From Lepturacanthus savala (lineage: Eukaryota > Chordata > Actinopteri > Scombriformes > Trichiuridae), in contig CM060481.1 of NCBI GenBank assembly GCA_030544235.1, positions 19,648,892 to 19,712,891 on the forward strand: DNA of 64,000 bases, given 5' to 3'. Shown piece by piece: positions 52,657 through 64,000 of this stretch (its first letter is position 1; each line of letters opens with the position of its first letter). A program made the position numbers and the translations under genes. Under the pieces are notes generated by a model. It saw only the letters and a program-made list of their open reading frames with translations. It was not told the origin of the DNA and searched no databases.

Positions 52657-54837
52657 TGCAAAAAAGTGCATATGTTTGCATCTCATGTTTCTACCAAAAC
52701 TGCTGTGGGTTCTTTTAACAGCATGTGTATCAGCTGTTGTAACAACAAAAAAAACATTCCTTTAATGCAAAATTAGCAACAGAGAAATGTGTGAATTTGT
52801 TCTTGTACTTTGAACTTTTAAAGGGTGTCCGCTGGTATAATTAAAGATCCATTTCACACATTGGAAGCAAAGCCGCTTCTATTCCCATAGACGTCCAGGA
52901 CATTAGCTACGCTCGGCGCCAGTCAGCACATGTTTCAGATGTCAGAAAGGCCACAATGGGTTTGTCTCGCTCTGGGAAAATAGTTCCCAAAATGTCTCTC
53001 TTTAAAAAAACATATCTATTAACACTGGTACTGTACAATTCATGCTATGTGTTCTAAGGGTACAATTTACAACTGGACCGCTTCAATTTTCTGAACATTG
53101 ACCTCCCTGGAAAATGTGTCGTCTAATTGGCTAAGAAGATATGCACTGAAACTATTCAAATACTAATAATTAGAGTAGAAATTTATGAAGTTGCACTTAT
53201 TGGTTCTGTTTATTTTGTAGAAATTCAGAAAAAAAAACTACTTGAGTTAAATAAGCAGTTTAAGTGGTTTTAAAAGCACCATATTCTTTCTGTCTTTTAT
53301 ACACACGTCTGCAAAATCTTCTAGAGACTTGAAGGACACACATGGAGGCCAGAGGCCTGCAGAAAATTAAGGCAGTTTCAAGTTTTATGGATTCCCAGTT
53401 CAGTCCACCTCAGTCTTAGTTTTTCATGAAAAGTTTCATTTTCTCCGTTCGACAAGTGACGTTTCTGGAAGCTTGTGTCTTTGGACTCTTTTTCAGGCAG
53501 CGGTCATGTCTTTTGAGATGTACACGAAGGTGTCAGTTTTAATTGAGGCTCTGAACGCGTCTCATTTACAGGAGTGTTTTATGTATGACATTTCATTAGC
53601 TACTATAGGTCTTAAATCTCTGTGCCTGACAGAAAAGCAGTACTGTGGGCAGTGCAGTGGTCACGCAGCAAGAACGACTATCAGCTGTTTAATATTTCAG
53701 TCTTTATCTTTCTTCAAAGAAGAAATATGGAGATGTTCATCACATTGATTTTTGTTGTCTTATGTGTACACATTTTTAAATCATGAAGTAGTCGTCACGT
53801 TTTTTGTGTCTCTGGAGGGAAAACCTGTCAGAAGAGCTTTTTGTCTTTGTCCAAATAAGCTCGTCTCTGAAGCTGTGAGTTAGATTTAATGTATATTATG
53901 TAGATGTGTGTACATAGCGGATGTGATCTTTCCTGCACCGTCTGCCACATGCTTGTAGTAGGAATAGATATTTGAATCAAGATGCAAAAGTCCGCCAAAA
54001 GTCTGTTCATAGATGTAAATACACTTCGAATACACACAGGGGGTGTGTAGGTACAGCGTGGTACGCCTACATTAAATGGAGGAACAGGAGGAAAAGACAC
54101 ACTCGCCCCAATGCTGTTGTACAAATGAACTGAAAATGAAGCTGTGCATATTTAATGTCTTGACGTGTGTTGATGTTGTAGCTTTGAAGTCGAGGTGCAC
54201 TGTCTGCCGTCTTTTGTTCTGCAATTAATTCCTGATATTTCATCAAGATTATGTAGCAGCACTTGTTTCAGTCAGTTAAACCAAAGAGACATTTTGGCTA
54301 ACTGGGTTCCTTTCTGCACATCACAAAGATACAACAATTGACATTTTCCAGTGTTCTTTTACTGTAGTAGCATGAACTACATCTGAATTTTAATGATCAG
54401 TACATTAGATGATCACCAACAATGGACAGTTTATGTGCATAGTTGGCAATGGGCAAGTCTTAAGCTCGATGAAGACCATGTGATATAGGCGAAAGCTCCG
54501 GAAAGAGCCTCGCTTTCTAGTTGCGATTGTTTCGTTGGACTTTAATTATGAAGCTCAAGAATGAACTTTAACGCTCAACACTTCAACATATCCGCATGTG
54601 TGGCCGTTTTTCCCGTGTTCGTAAGCGTCTCCAACTCTGAATGATGAGACGTTTCGATCCCAGGAAAACTGGTGTAAGCGCACTTTAGTTTTGCTCCAGG
54701 TAGACAAGACTTTTAGTGAGATGTTGTCTGTCGGTGCAGCTGTTTGGTTCAACTCAAGTCTTAAATGCTCCTTTTCTTTATCGACCTTCTTAACTTTTTT
54801 GCTTTTTTTAAACTCGGAAGGCAGTCAGACACATCAC

Positions 54838-55028
54838 TGTGTGTGTGTGTGTGTGTGTGTGTGTACGTGTGTGTACGTGTGCATGCCAACAAAATCAAAC
54901 AAACATTTCAAAATCTTTACTTTTTATTAGAGACCAGCATAGCAATGGAAAAAATACAACTGATTTTTTTCCTATCCATAACCCATATAAAAAGATTATT
55001 TTATGATCACACATTGAATAAATTCACT

Positions 55029-55059
<31 letters not shown>

Positions 55060-55060
55060 G
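54838..55060 (+). repeat. TG and CA microsatellites in opposite orientation
   Basis: A (TG)n run interrupted by TACG at 54838-54882 and a (CA)n run at 55030-55060 lie about 150 bp apart. If both are transcribed in one RNA they could pair into a hairpin. Confidence 0.8.
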
Positions 55061-55333
55061 TTGGACCTGTAATGTGTAAATAATCCTGAACATATTTTTA
55101 TTTCCTCAGCCAATTTTACACTAGTCACTTTGGATAGTAGCATACTTGAAGGGGAAAAAATGAATGTTTATGATGCTTATTATTATTATTACTGTCTGTG
55201 AACTTTTATTTACCGAGAGCTGTCTAATGACGTTTGTAGCAACACAGCAAAACTGATTTTTGTACCGTTTTATTCACTGCGAGATGTTAGAACCACCTGT
55301 GGACACAAACTGCTGCCTTAGAGAAAGTTTAGT

Positions 55334-55339
55334 AATAAA
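55334..55339 (+). terminator. arhgef18: Candidate distal poly(A) signal of arhgef18
   Basis: AATAAA followed by an A run and then T/GT-rich sequence (55360-55390). It is the last canonical hexamer before a long stretch with no others of this quality, so a plausible end for the longest UTR form. Confidence 0.4.
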
Positions 55340-56885
55340 AAAAAAAAACTTTTGAAATGATTTTTTTTATCAGTGTCTTTATGGTCTTTTTAAGTCTCAT
55401 TTATGTTTTGTTAAAACTCAAACATGTAATGATTGATGCTCATATTTACAAGGATTTGTTCTTTTCTTTTTTTTTCCCCTCTCCTCAGCAACCACCACAT
55501 GTAGGTGCAACATATAATTCGGCCTCATTATTTAGGTTTCTATTCGCTGCTCCTCAAACTAATCCTGACCACCCAATTAGTTCGCACCCAGGCCATTCCT
55601 CAGCGTCTAGGAGGTGCAGCAGTGGTGTTTTTGACCCTGTGTTTAGACCCACTAATAACAGCCTATTCCCGCACAAAGCTCTGTTTTCAGGTACTGTGGT
55701 GGTGGCTGTGAAAATCCCTCTGTAGTCCTGTCTAACAGCAGGGCTGCCGGTTCCTGCGTTGCTGTCATTCTGGCTGGGAAGACGTTCCAGTTAGTGGCCA
55801 CTTTTTTTTTTTTTTTATTGTCTGCTGTCATTAGTGGCTTTTCCTCTGTCTCCTCTCGACGATTATTTTTCCGTGCCGCTTCTCCTTCAGGAGGGAGGCT
55901 GCGTTGTTTTTACTCCGTCTTTGTTTCTGTCTCCTGCACGTTTCATGTCTCCCGTGTCTCGTCCGCCGCCTCAGATCCTCCTTCGGGCCCGACCGCCTCG
56001 GCCTGCAGGAAGTCAGGAGTCTTGGCTGCTGTCGTCCCGTGTCAGAAGCTATTCTCGCCGCGATGTTAAACAAATAGATTATCCGCAGAGACAGATGTGC
56101 AGACGAACCTCCCTGCAGGCTCGTAAAACACGGGCAAATTTGAGTTTGATAGACTCTGTGTCAGCAGTTGGTTTGTTTTTGCACTTCCATTCAGCTTCTC
56201 CAAGCTTTGGCACCACGCAGGTTAGAACGGGAGCCATTAAGCCATTAAAAGAGTTTAGCTTGGCTACTCGGCGCCACCAGAATTCAAATCCAGCCAGTCA
56301 AGAGGACGCTGGCTTTGTGACACCTCAAAATTAAAAGCATCTCGTGGTAACCCCTTGTCACGATTGAGTATCTGCATGCACGTCTATTAGCTCAGAGCAG
56401 CTATCCCTACCCATCCTCAACGTTTTCTGTGGTATTTTGCAAGTTGACCTTAAATAACCCCTGTGCTTTTGGTTGAAACCAGATCCTGCACTTGAGTATT
56501 TTGTTCATACTGAAATTGATGAGAGGCTCTCTAAATCCCGCTCAAAGCTTCCTGCCTCAGCTGAGGTACGCTGCTCTCCATGAGATAATATTACAAGGTA
56601 TTGTGGAAACTGTAAACGGAAACCTCGGACATACTTTTTTAAAGGTTGCATATCGTAGAAAGTGAGATATTAAAAAAGGTCTCGATGTTCTATAAATACA
56701 GTCTCGTGTTTCAAAACTCCGCCAGGACTTCCGTGAAGTTGTGATGCATACCTGTAGTTTCCGTAGACCTGTCTGCCTATTTTGTTGCATCGGGATGACC
56801 TAATTAAAATAGCAGCCCCTCCCCCCCAGTAGAAAAAATAAAGCATGATCCTGTGTGAGACAACCCCCCCCCTCAGAAACAGCTA

Positions 56886-57339
56886 CACTACTGTTCAAAA
56901 GTTTGGGGTCACCCAGACAAATTTGCGTTTTCCTTGAAAAGTCACACTTATCGACATCGACATGGTTACAAATAATGATTTCTATTAGAAATAGTATTTT
57001 TTTTTCCTTCAATCTTTGCTTTTGTCAAAAGGAAGGTCAGTTTTCTCAGCTTCTCTAAGCAGCTAAACTGTTTTCAGCTGTGCTAACATCATCACACAAG
57101 GGTTTTCTAATCATCCATTAACCTTCTAAAGCAATGAGTAAACACATTGTACCATTAGAACACTGGACTGATAGTTGCTGGAAATGGGCCTCTATACACC
57201 TATGTAGATATTGCACCAAAAACCCGACATTTGCAGCTAGAATAGTCATTTACCACATTAGCAATGTATAGAGTGTATTTCCGATTAGTTTAAAGTTAAC
57301 TGTGTATTTCTTTCAAAGATAAACTTTTGAACGTTAGTG
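56886..57339 (+). mobile_element. Tc1/mariner-type MITE copy 5
   Basis: A 454-bp copy with ends CACTACTGTTCAAAAG and CTTTTGAACGTTAGTG and TA on both sides, same orientation as copies 3 and 4. The right inner inverted repeat has decayed. Confidence 0.9.
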
Positions 57340-58294
57340 TAAGGTTGATGTTTGAAGGAATGTATATGACGGCTGCTTATCTGAGGGTTGTTTCCTCACA
57401 CCTGGCTGACACAAAGATCGTCTTGTTGAAAAGACAAAAAGCGCACTCTCTCTACCTCTTTCTCTAACGGCCAAGGTGATTCCAGGAAGATCGCTGGCAG
57501 TAAAACGCGTCCCTCCCGAGGCCGCTTCAAACCCCCGCTTACATAACCACCTTGGCAGGCCGAGTCTTTAGTCTGGGAAGGAGGGGCCTGTCCAAGATAA
57601 GGTTTTTGTAGCTGTCATCGGTGACAGAGCGAGAGTGTGAAGCTTCTGTGGGGCCTCCAACAACGGTGTGCAGTTACAGATTTGCATCAGTTTCGAGATT
57701 TTTTTTTTTTTTTTTTTTTCATGCCGTCTGCTCCATAGTTCTGCTTCCCATCAATGAGATGCATTGTTCCCCCCCCGAACCTGCACGACTGATCTCTCTA
57801 TCGTGCGTCAACAAAGGAAACCCCTGTGTCAGGGCAGCAGTGACAGAGGCCTCCACAGAGAGAGAGAGGCAGAAATCAGATCAGGTGCAGGGCTATTGTT
57901 CTGTCAGGAGAGACGCCTCAGGTGAATTGAAAAGGGGAAGACGGATTATAAAGGAAGTGTGCTCTTTGCTCTTTGCTGACTCACCCCTTGTGCTCACAGG
58001 AGCCAGAGCCCGGCGACTCTTCCTCGTCGAGCCGGTTCTCGTTCCTGCGCGGCCGGGCGCCGACTGCACCGTATCGGCAGGAGATGAAGCGCCAGCGTCG
58101 TGTTCCAGAGAAGAATAAACAAAGCTTGATTATCATGAAGCCATGTCCTCCAGGGTTTCATGGAGACAAATCTTTGCCTCGTTACAAGACATTTAGTTCT
58201 GGATCAAAGGGGTATATATTTTTTTTTTTTTTTTTTTACATTTTGGGGGGATTCAATTTGAAGCCGGAGCCAGGGGACGGTCAATTTAGTTTAG

Positions 58295-58870
58295 CAGTAA
58301 AATTACTTGAGCATTTCCATGTGATTATGTTATTTTATACTTCCACACCACCACATTTCAGAGGAGAATGTTGTACTACTACACTACATACATTTTTGAC
58401 AGCTTTATTTTCTTTTCAGGTGAAGATTTGACACGAAATAATATATATTAAGATTGTTGTTGTTGTTTAAATTGTTGAGCCTTTATTTTATTAATAAAAT
58501 TTAAAAAAATGTTTTTATTATTAATAAAAACATTTAAAGGTGCTATAGAAAGTGCATAGAACACACACACACATGCATATATATATATGCATATATATAT
58601 GCATATATATACACACACCCAAGCTTAGATGGATAGATATATGATGCATTAGTATAAATCTACCATACACTATTCCATACTAATACACTAAAATAGTAAA
58701 CACTTCTTGTGTTTAATAGTCATAAAAGGCAAAGGTTATAATATACATTTTACATTTTGCTGATAATACCTCTATACTTTTACTCAAGAGGTTTTTCAAT
58801 CAGGACTTTTACCTGCAATGCAGTGTTTTTAGGCACCAATATTTCTACTTTTACTTTAGCAACATATAGT
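58295..58870 (+). repeat. Dispersed teleost repeat, second copy
   Basis: TAAAATTACTTGAGCATTTCC, then CACATTTCAGAGGAGAATGT, then TTTTGCTGATAATACCTCTA and CTTTTACTCAAGAG. This is the reverse complement of the block order at 23268-24283. It encloses an AT-rich insertion (about 58440-58735). Confidence 0.6.
58566..58614 (+). repeat. AT/GC(AT)n palindromic microsatellite
   Basis: Alternating ATATAT runs punctuated by GC in TATGCATATATATATATGCA units, strongly self-complementary. A near-perfect 14-base inverted repeat around 58507-58535 (AAATGTTTTTATTA and its complement) lies just before it. Confidence 0.85.
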
Positions 58871-60929
58871 CAACATTTATATTAAACATGCAGACGTATT
58901 GACTTTCTCATGTGACTTCTGGAAACCGAATATATACATTTCCAAAAATGTCAACAGGCAGTTTTCAAATTGAGCTCAATAGCGGTGTCTGACTTACTGC
59001 TATCGACCTCGGGGCGGGGGGGAGGGGGGCACATTTACATATATCTCCAGCCTGTAGTGAGCTTGGCAGCTGTTTAGCCTCCAACAAGGACCCCTTCAAC
59101 GTTTTATGAGGTGATTCTCTCTCGGTACACTGATAGATGGCGAGGCCTGTCCGCCGTTTGAAGCGTTTTCCATCTGCGTTTCAGGATGCAGCATTGTTCA
59201 AGGCTGATGCAGTGTGGGAGGTCTCTGTGGCGTTTTCAAAGAAGTAGAAAAGAACTTCCCTCACACATACAGACACGCACACACACACACACACACACTC
59301 ACATTTTTGGTACCTAAAGTCAAACGCCGGCCGCGCCAAGACAAACAGCCTCCTGGCAACGAGCATGGAAAACCCTCTCCCATCTCAGAACGTGAAGATG
59401 TGGGCAATTTGAGTTGCTAAGTTTCTCCCTGGAAAGACCCAATAGAAGCTTTGTGTAAAGTTTCTCGCCATTATCAAAGTTGTTTCGGAAAAGTCTGGGG
59501 AATATGCGCGCTGCTTTCATAAAAAAAAAAAAAGAAAAACTAAAATACAAAGTGGAAATTGTCCGGATACATGTGTATCTGGAGTGAAAGAGGAGTGCAG
59601 GCCTGCAGGGAGCCCTCACATCCACAAAGCATTGTGAAATGACTCCAAAGTGAGTAAAAGGAAGCTGTAGGCACTCACTATCAGCTAAAGCGCATGCACT
59701 TTAGTTGATGGTGCACTTAAACTGCCCTGTATTATCCGGAGGAGAGCTCTGTGAGGGTTTGTTGTTCCTTTCGAAGAATGTAGCCCGAGGTGATGCACTT
59801 TACTCCGGTATGATCTATTCAGCATCTTCAAAAGCAGAGGAAAGTTGCTTTCTCCGGCTAAATAAAAGAGCTTTGTGTCTCATATATACGTGTGTGTTCC
59901 TTGACGTTTTCCCTGAGTGCTTCTGCAACTTAGAAACCACCACCAACATTTTGGTTGTCTTTTTTTTTTCTTTTTCAAACGGGAACGTATCTGCTGAAGG
60001 CGAAACAAAACGCCATAATCAGAAAAATACAAATCCAGCTCTGAAAGGGGGAAACCAGCTGGGAGTTATCTGCGCAGAGATTCTTCTCCACTTCCTTCTT
60101 TTATCTCAGATTGGAAGAGGGCAGCCCAGCAGAGCTCATCACAAGTGCAGCGCTGCTCTACGGGGGGGAACTAAACACAGCCTCTCTGATTTAGAGCTGG
60201 AACGAAGCCGTCGCCAGCCTCCTACCAGAACTGGCAGGGCCGGCTGGTTGTTTGGCCGCTGTTGAACAGGGAGAGGAGGAGGAGTAGGAGCAGGGGGGAG
60301 TGGAGACGGAAAGACGCCGCCAAAAAGACCAAAAGGCCACTAACTGCTGAAACACCAAACACCAGAATCAGACAAAGCTGGGTGGAACGTGTGCCAGCGG
60401 GCGGAAAGGAAGAAGGAAGGAAAGCGGTACCACTATTAAACACAGATCTGTATCCGTCAGGAGGGATAAAAAAAAAAAAATAAGACAGGACAGAAACTGT
60501 TATTAACTTTTAGTAATCAAAAAAACAAACAATAAATGCTATATATCTTCATACTGTCCTCTGTTTAGCTGTGAGGCCAACACTCTGAATCTCTGATATC
60601 AGGACAGAGTGAAATGTGTCTTAAGATGCACTCACACATCCATGTTTTTGACCAAAATAATAACTTTTTTTATTTTCCTGAAGCACAAACTGAAGCATTC
60701 TATATATGTAATATACAATATACTGGCATACTGAATTATATATATATATATGACCTTATATGTTATATGTTAATACCATGTTTGTTTAGTCACATTACTT
60801 ATTACTTATATCTATCCAAGCATATTCATTGCATGTCCTTTCACATTTTATTCTAGGCTACATTTACAGTAGGTTACATAGAATATTAAGATTTTCACCT
60901 TTCCTCCCCTTTGCCTGGTCATCCTCTGC

Positions 60930-61073
60930 CTTTCTTGCCGGAAGAAACGCAATCTCTGATTGGTGCAGCCTCTTGCGTTGCATCCTCCTTTTTTGTCGCA
61001 ATTTCCACTGACAAGATGAGATGAACTTTGACCTTTCAACAGGGTGGAGATCAGCGAAAGTGTCGTAAATGGT
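60930..61073 (+). promoter_or_regulatory. Promoter-like segment with possible first exon of a downstream gene
   Basis: An ETS-type GCCGGAAG (about 60938), a CCAAT motif (CTGATTGGTGC, about 60956) and CG-containing sequence precede a good donor, AAATG|gtaagc, at 61071/61072. If transcribed, this would be a short 5' exon whose last three bases are an ATG. No second exon could be identified in the remaining 2.9 kb, so the gene is unnamed. Confidence 0.4.
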
Positions 61074-64000
61074 AAGCGTTGCATTATGTTAAACCTTCTC
61101 TGCCGCTTTTAGTTGGTTATTGCGTAGACTACATAATTCCATTCTAATTTACACTCATTGCCGTTTTTAAAAATACCGCTATTGTTTGGTTTTTGCCTCC
61201 CAAGAGAAGATGCTAGCTAACATTAGCAGTCAGTTGGGGATAGCCGCAATTCCCTCAGGTGAATTTATTTACAGAAACACTAGCTATTGTCGTTTAAAAC
61301 TCTCTATTATACATGATCAATAAAATATACAGTATATTATTTAGCCTAATATTTACAGTTTGATTCCATTCTTGCTGTAGAAGATAAAATGGTTCAGGTC
61401 AGGATAAATTCTGGGTCAGAATTCACTTCCCAAGTTGAAAGGATCATATTTCCCATACCATGTGAAGGCAGCATTAGACCTGCAGTCAGTTATGTCACGA
61501 CTTGCTTCTACAGAGTCAAACACAGGAGCATCTCTGTCATGTGAGACCACGTTAATGTCATGATAATTATGTGGGCTTTATGGATTTGTGTTTTTGGCTT
61601 TGTGTTATCATTTTTACTTGCTCAAATGTAGCCTAAGGGGGAAAAATTTAAATGAAACAGAACCTAAGGAGAAAAAAAACACAGAGGTCATGAGCCTCCA
61701 TGGTGGCTACCCCCTGCTTGATGGCAACAAGTACATCCTAACATGAGCTGGTTTCAGGTGGGTCATGTGTCTTTTGTCCCAAATGTCCAACTGTGTTTTC
61801 CTAGAAGCTACACTCCCTCAGGTCAGGACGATGGACATGTATAACGTGCCGGGTTTTTCAACAGGGGCCTGAGTTTTGCATCGTGATCTTGCTCCGCGGT
61901 TGAAGCTTTGGCAGGAAAAAGGCCTTGGATTAAAGAACGGGGTTTGCAGTTTCAGCTAAATGTTACCAAAGTAAACATGTCATGTGTTGTGCTTCAAGTC
62001 AATTGAATCTTTCAGCGTTTCAACGAAAAAAAAAAAAAAAACCTTCCCGTCGAGGCAAGTGCCTTAGCATAACCAGAACCTACTTCGACCAATGAAACAT
62101 CTCGTCGCTGGACATTCTGCAGACACGTTCAATGGAAGCAAGGAAGGAAAGTAGAGTTTAGGTGGCGCCGTGTTGCATTCTGAATGTGTTTGCAGTTGCA
62201 AATTAGTGTTATATAAGGTCAAGAAAGAAAGAATGTAAGAGGGAAAAATCCTGTTAACCGCAGCGGGTCGTAATGCGAGGTTGTTAGAGAGAACAGATTT
62301 CAGGTTTGCCCGGTAACACTGAGCTCTGACAGGATCCACGTCCCAGTTAAACACCTCCAGTCACCTGCTGAGCTTCCCTAACGCCTCTGAGGAAGAAACT
62401 CAACTTGTGCAACAGAGGAAACTCTTTGTTAATCAGTGTCAGGCACGCACACACATGCACAGCAGACCCTAAACACACCCACACAAATGCACATACTGTA
62501 CGGCATGTTGCTCTTTTTTTATCCGCGGGTCCTATTTCAGGCTATTAACACGTCGACGATTCTTGGCATAGTGTCGGAGAGCATTAAGTAGGATACTATG
62601 ATAATAGGACACAAAGCTGTGATGAAAGAACTGTGCTCTACTGTAACTTGCACAAGAAACCTGTTCCACCAGAAACAAAAGGCAAAAAAAAACAACAAAA
62701 AAAAACTGCACTATTGTTTCCAAAGAGCAGAAAATCTCTTCCTGCCTGCCTTTTTCTTCATTTAATTATCCCTCCCTCAGCCCTCTGGGAAACGGCGTCT
62801 GCCAGCCAATGGGAGAGCAGCGGCGAGGCATCGCCTTCATTGAAAATAACAAACTCCACTTGGGTTACAGACCTGAACAAAAAGCTCGGCAACAATTAGC
62901 TGCGATCTCATCGTAAATCATTCGGTGTTGCTCTTACTGACATCCGCCTCTGCTTGAGTCTTTTCTTTCTGTTTCTGTCTGAGATCTGTTTTTTTTTCCA
63001 CATGTTTTTTTTTTAATCATAAGGAGAGTGAACCTCTTAGGGGAATTTAAGGAATCTGAGATGAGATGCTGGTCACGGTTGTGACCACATGGCAGCCCCT
63101 CGTTCAATAGGAGCTACACTCATCGTGCGAGTGCATGCACGAGTGTGTGTGTGTGTGTGTGTATGTGTGTGTGTGTTAAGACAGCATGTGTCTGCTTCAT
63201 TAGTTTCATATAAGCCCCTGTGCTGTGCCCTGAATGAGGAGGGAGGACGACACACGTCAGCCCCAGACACAGACAGATGCTGCTGACACGTCCGAGTATC
63301 TCTCTATTGTATTATTCATCCTCAGTGTCACATCTCATCCGGAGTGGTCAGCCGGACACGATGCAACAGAAGGGGTCGTCTCACACACACATGCACGCAC
63401 ACACACATTTTCATAATTCTGTTTGGTGTGTCTTTCTCTAAGAGTGTGTGTGTATGTGTGTGTGTGTGTGCCAGGGGGCGGGTTTACATCTGCCAAACTC
63501 CAGCTCGGAGGGCGTCTCATCAGGCCCTGGATGATGCTTTTGAAGTTTTTTTTTTTTTTTTTTTTCCCTCTTCTCTGTGCAGGATGGGGCTTTTGATTGA
63601 AGAAGCGAGGGGGTTCTGGTAGCCGCGCGTGTGCGTTTGTGCATCAACATGTCACCTCAGGCAACATATCAAACCCCTTCTGCAAACCCCCCCCCCCCCC
63701 CCCCCCTTCAGCCTCACTCCGGCCCAACGGGGGAACTCATCTCTGTTTTATTAATGAGAGGAAGAGGAAGTGTGAATTATGCTTAAAAAAAAAAAAAAAA
63801 AAGCTCAGTTCCTGTGGAAAACAAAGGGCTCTGCGGTGCCTTTTGTGTCAAAGAGGAAGAGAAATGTATCTATTTGTACCACATGAATCCGAGTATGTGA
63901 GGCTTGCCTGGAATGTCCGCCGGCTCGTCTCTGCTTTTGCCCACAGTGCTGCTCATCGGCTCTATAGTCAGCCGCCGGAGCTTTTGTCTGCTTTTTTCCT
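61074..64000. other. Window end, no supportable gene
   Basis: Mixed sequence with A-runs (62026-62040, 63785-63801), TG/CA microsatellites (63141-63175, 63381-63412, 63445-63470) and an 18-base C-run near 63690. A CCAAT motif (CAGCCAATGGGAG) lies at about 62802-62814. It may be the first intron of the gene suggested at 60930. Confidence 0.5.

Larger units (their letters stand above)
51232..55350 (+). other. arhgef18: Probable arhgef18 3' UTR and immediate 3' flank
   Basis: No credible coding frame. It contains A and T runs, a MITE (52107-52656), a TG run (54838-54882) and a CA run (55030-55060). Candidate poly(A) signals are ATTAAA at 52840-52845, AATAAA at 55017-55022 and AATAAA at 55334-55339. 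Which one is used cannot be decided from sequence, so the UTR could end near 52.9 kb or 55.4 kb. Confidence 0.55.
55351..60900. other. Intergenic stretch downstream of arhgef18
   Basis: Several plus-strand frames of 150-190 codons exist (55834-56334, 57621-58118, 59705-60265), but they run through poly-T tracts, have no splice framework and show no domain I recognise. Content includes MITE copy 5 (56886-57339), a dispersed repeat (58295-58870) and AT microsatellite (58566-58614). Confidence 0.6.

Noticed and set aside
55834..56334. 166-codon open frame on the plus strand
   Set aside because: Composition is that of random GC-rich sequence, with no domain I recognise and no splice or promoter context; other frames in the same stretch are equally open.
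57621..58118. 165-codon open frame and an overlapping frame reading EPEPGDSSSSSRFSFLRG
   Set aside because: The first runs through a 24-base T tract; the second follows an AG but has no donor at its end and no family match. A real exon here cannot be excluded but is not supported.
59705..60265. 186-codon open frame
   Set aside because: Crosses a poly-T tract, mixed hydrophobic and basic content, no recognisable domain or splice signals.
1..64000. CRISPR, operon, prophage or toxin-antitoxin type systems
   Set aside because: The window is clearly vertebrate nuclear DNA; tandem repeats present are microsatellites, without spacer structure.

Overview
This is nuclear DNA from a ray-finned fish, most likely a spiny-rayed (percomorph) teleost. 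The evidence is compact GT-AG split genes of vertebrate type, dense CA/TG microsatellites, and several dispersed repeats I recognise from percomorph genomes, chiefly Tc1/mariner and hAT-type DNA transposons. The species cannot be named from the sequence. No bacterial, organellar, viral, CRISPR or operon-like content is visible, and I saw no tRNA or rRNA gene by eye.

The window is dominated by one plus-strand gene, arhgef18 (p114RhoGEF, a RhoA-specific guanine nucleotide exchange factor of apical junctions). I assembled 32 coding exons from the ATG at 10395 to the TAA at 51229-51231. Every junction is GT-AG and phase-consistent, and the exons sum to 5031 nt (1676 aa). A 36-nt in-frame microexon at 41907-41942 would bring this to 1688 aa. 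Protein order is: short basic/Trp-rich N-terminus, acidic low-complexity region, VLQEL...WYEFLS block, C1 zinc finger (split by an 8.9-kb intron), linker, DH domain, PH domain, coiled coil, Pro/His-rich tail, and a KEDVIFF C-terminus.

Layout. 1-5950: untranslated, A/T-tract-rich sequence ending in two AATAAA signals, read as the 3' end of an unidentified upstream plus-strand gene. 6406-8683: a three-level nest of DNA transposons. 8970-9780: CpG-rich probable promoter of the long arhgef18 transcript. 10395-21352: 5' exons 1-10. 21353-30276: large intron 10 with a CpG-rich segment (24560-25450) that looks like an internal promoter for short isoforms. 30277-41421: exons 11-29 (second half of C1, DH, PH, coiled coil). 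41422-48393: large intron 29. 48394-51231: last three coding exons. 51232 to about 55350: probable 3' UTR. 55350-64000: no supportable coding gene, but a CCAAT/ETS promoter-like segment with a splice donor at 60930-61073 may be the start of another plus-strand gene.

The most useful observations are: a complete C1 zinc finger where, from memory, the human protein keeps only the first half; the internal CpG-rich promoter candidate inside the intron that splits C1, implying C1-plus and C1-minus isoforms; and the triple transposon nest, whose innermost copy is a DD36E Tc1 element with an in-frame deletion that keeps the start codon and catalytic domain but removes the DNA-binding half. I found no convincing wholly new biological system. 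All similarity statements come from memory of protein and repeat families, not from a search.
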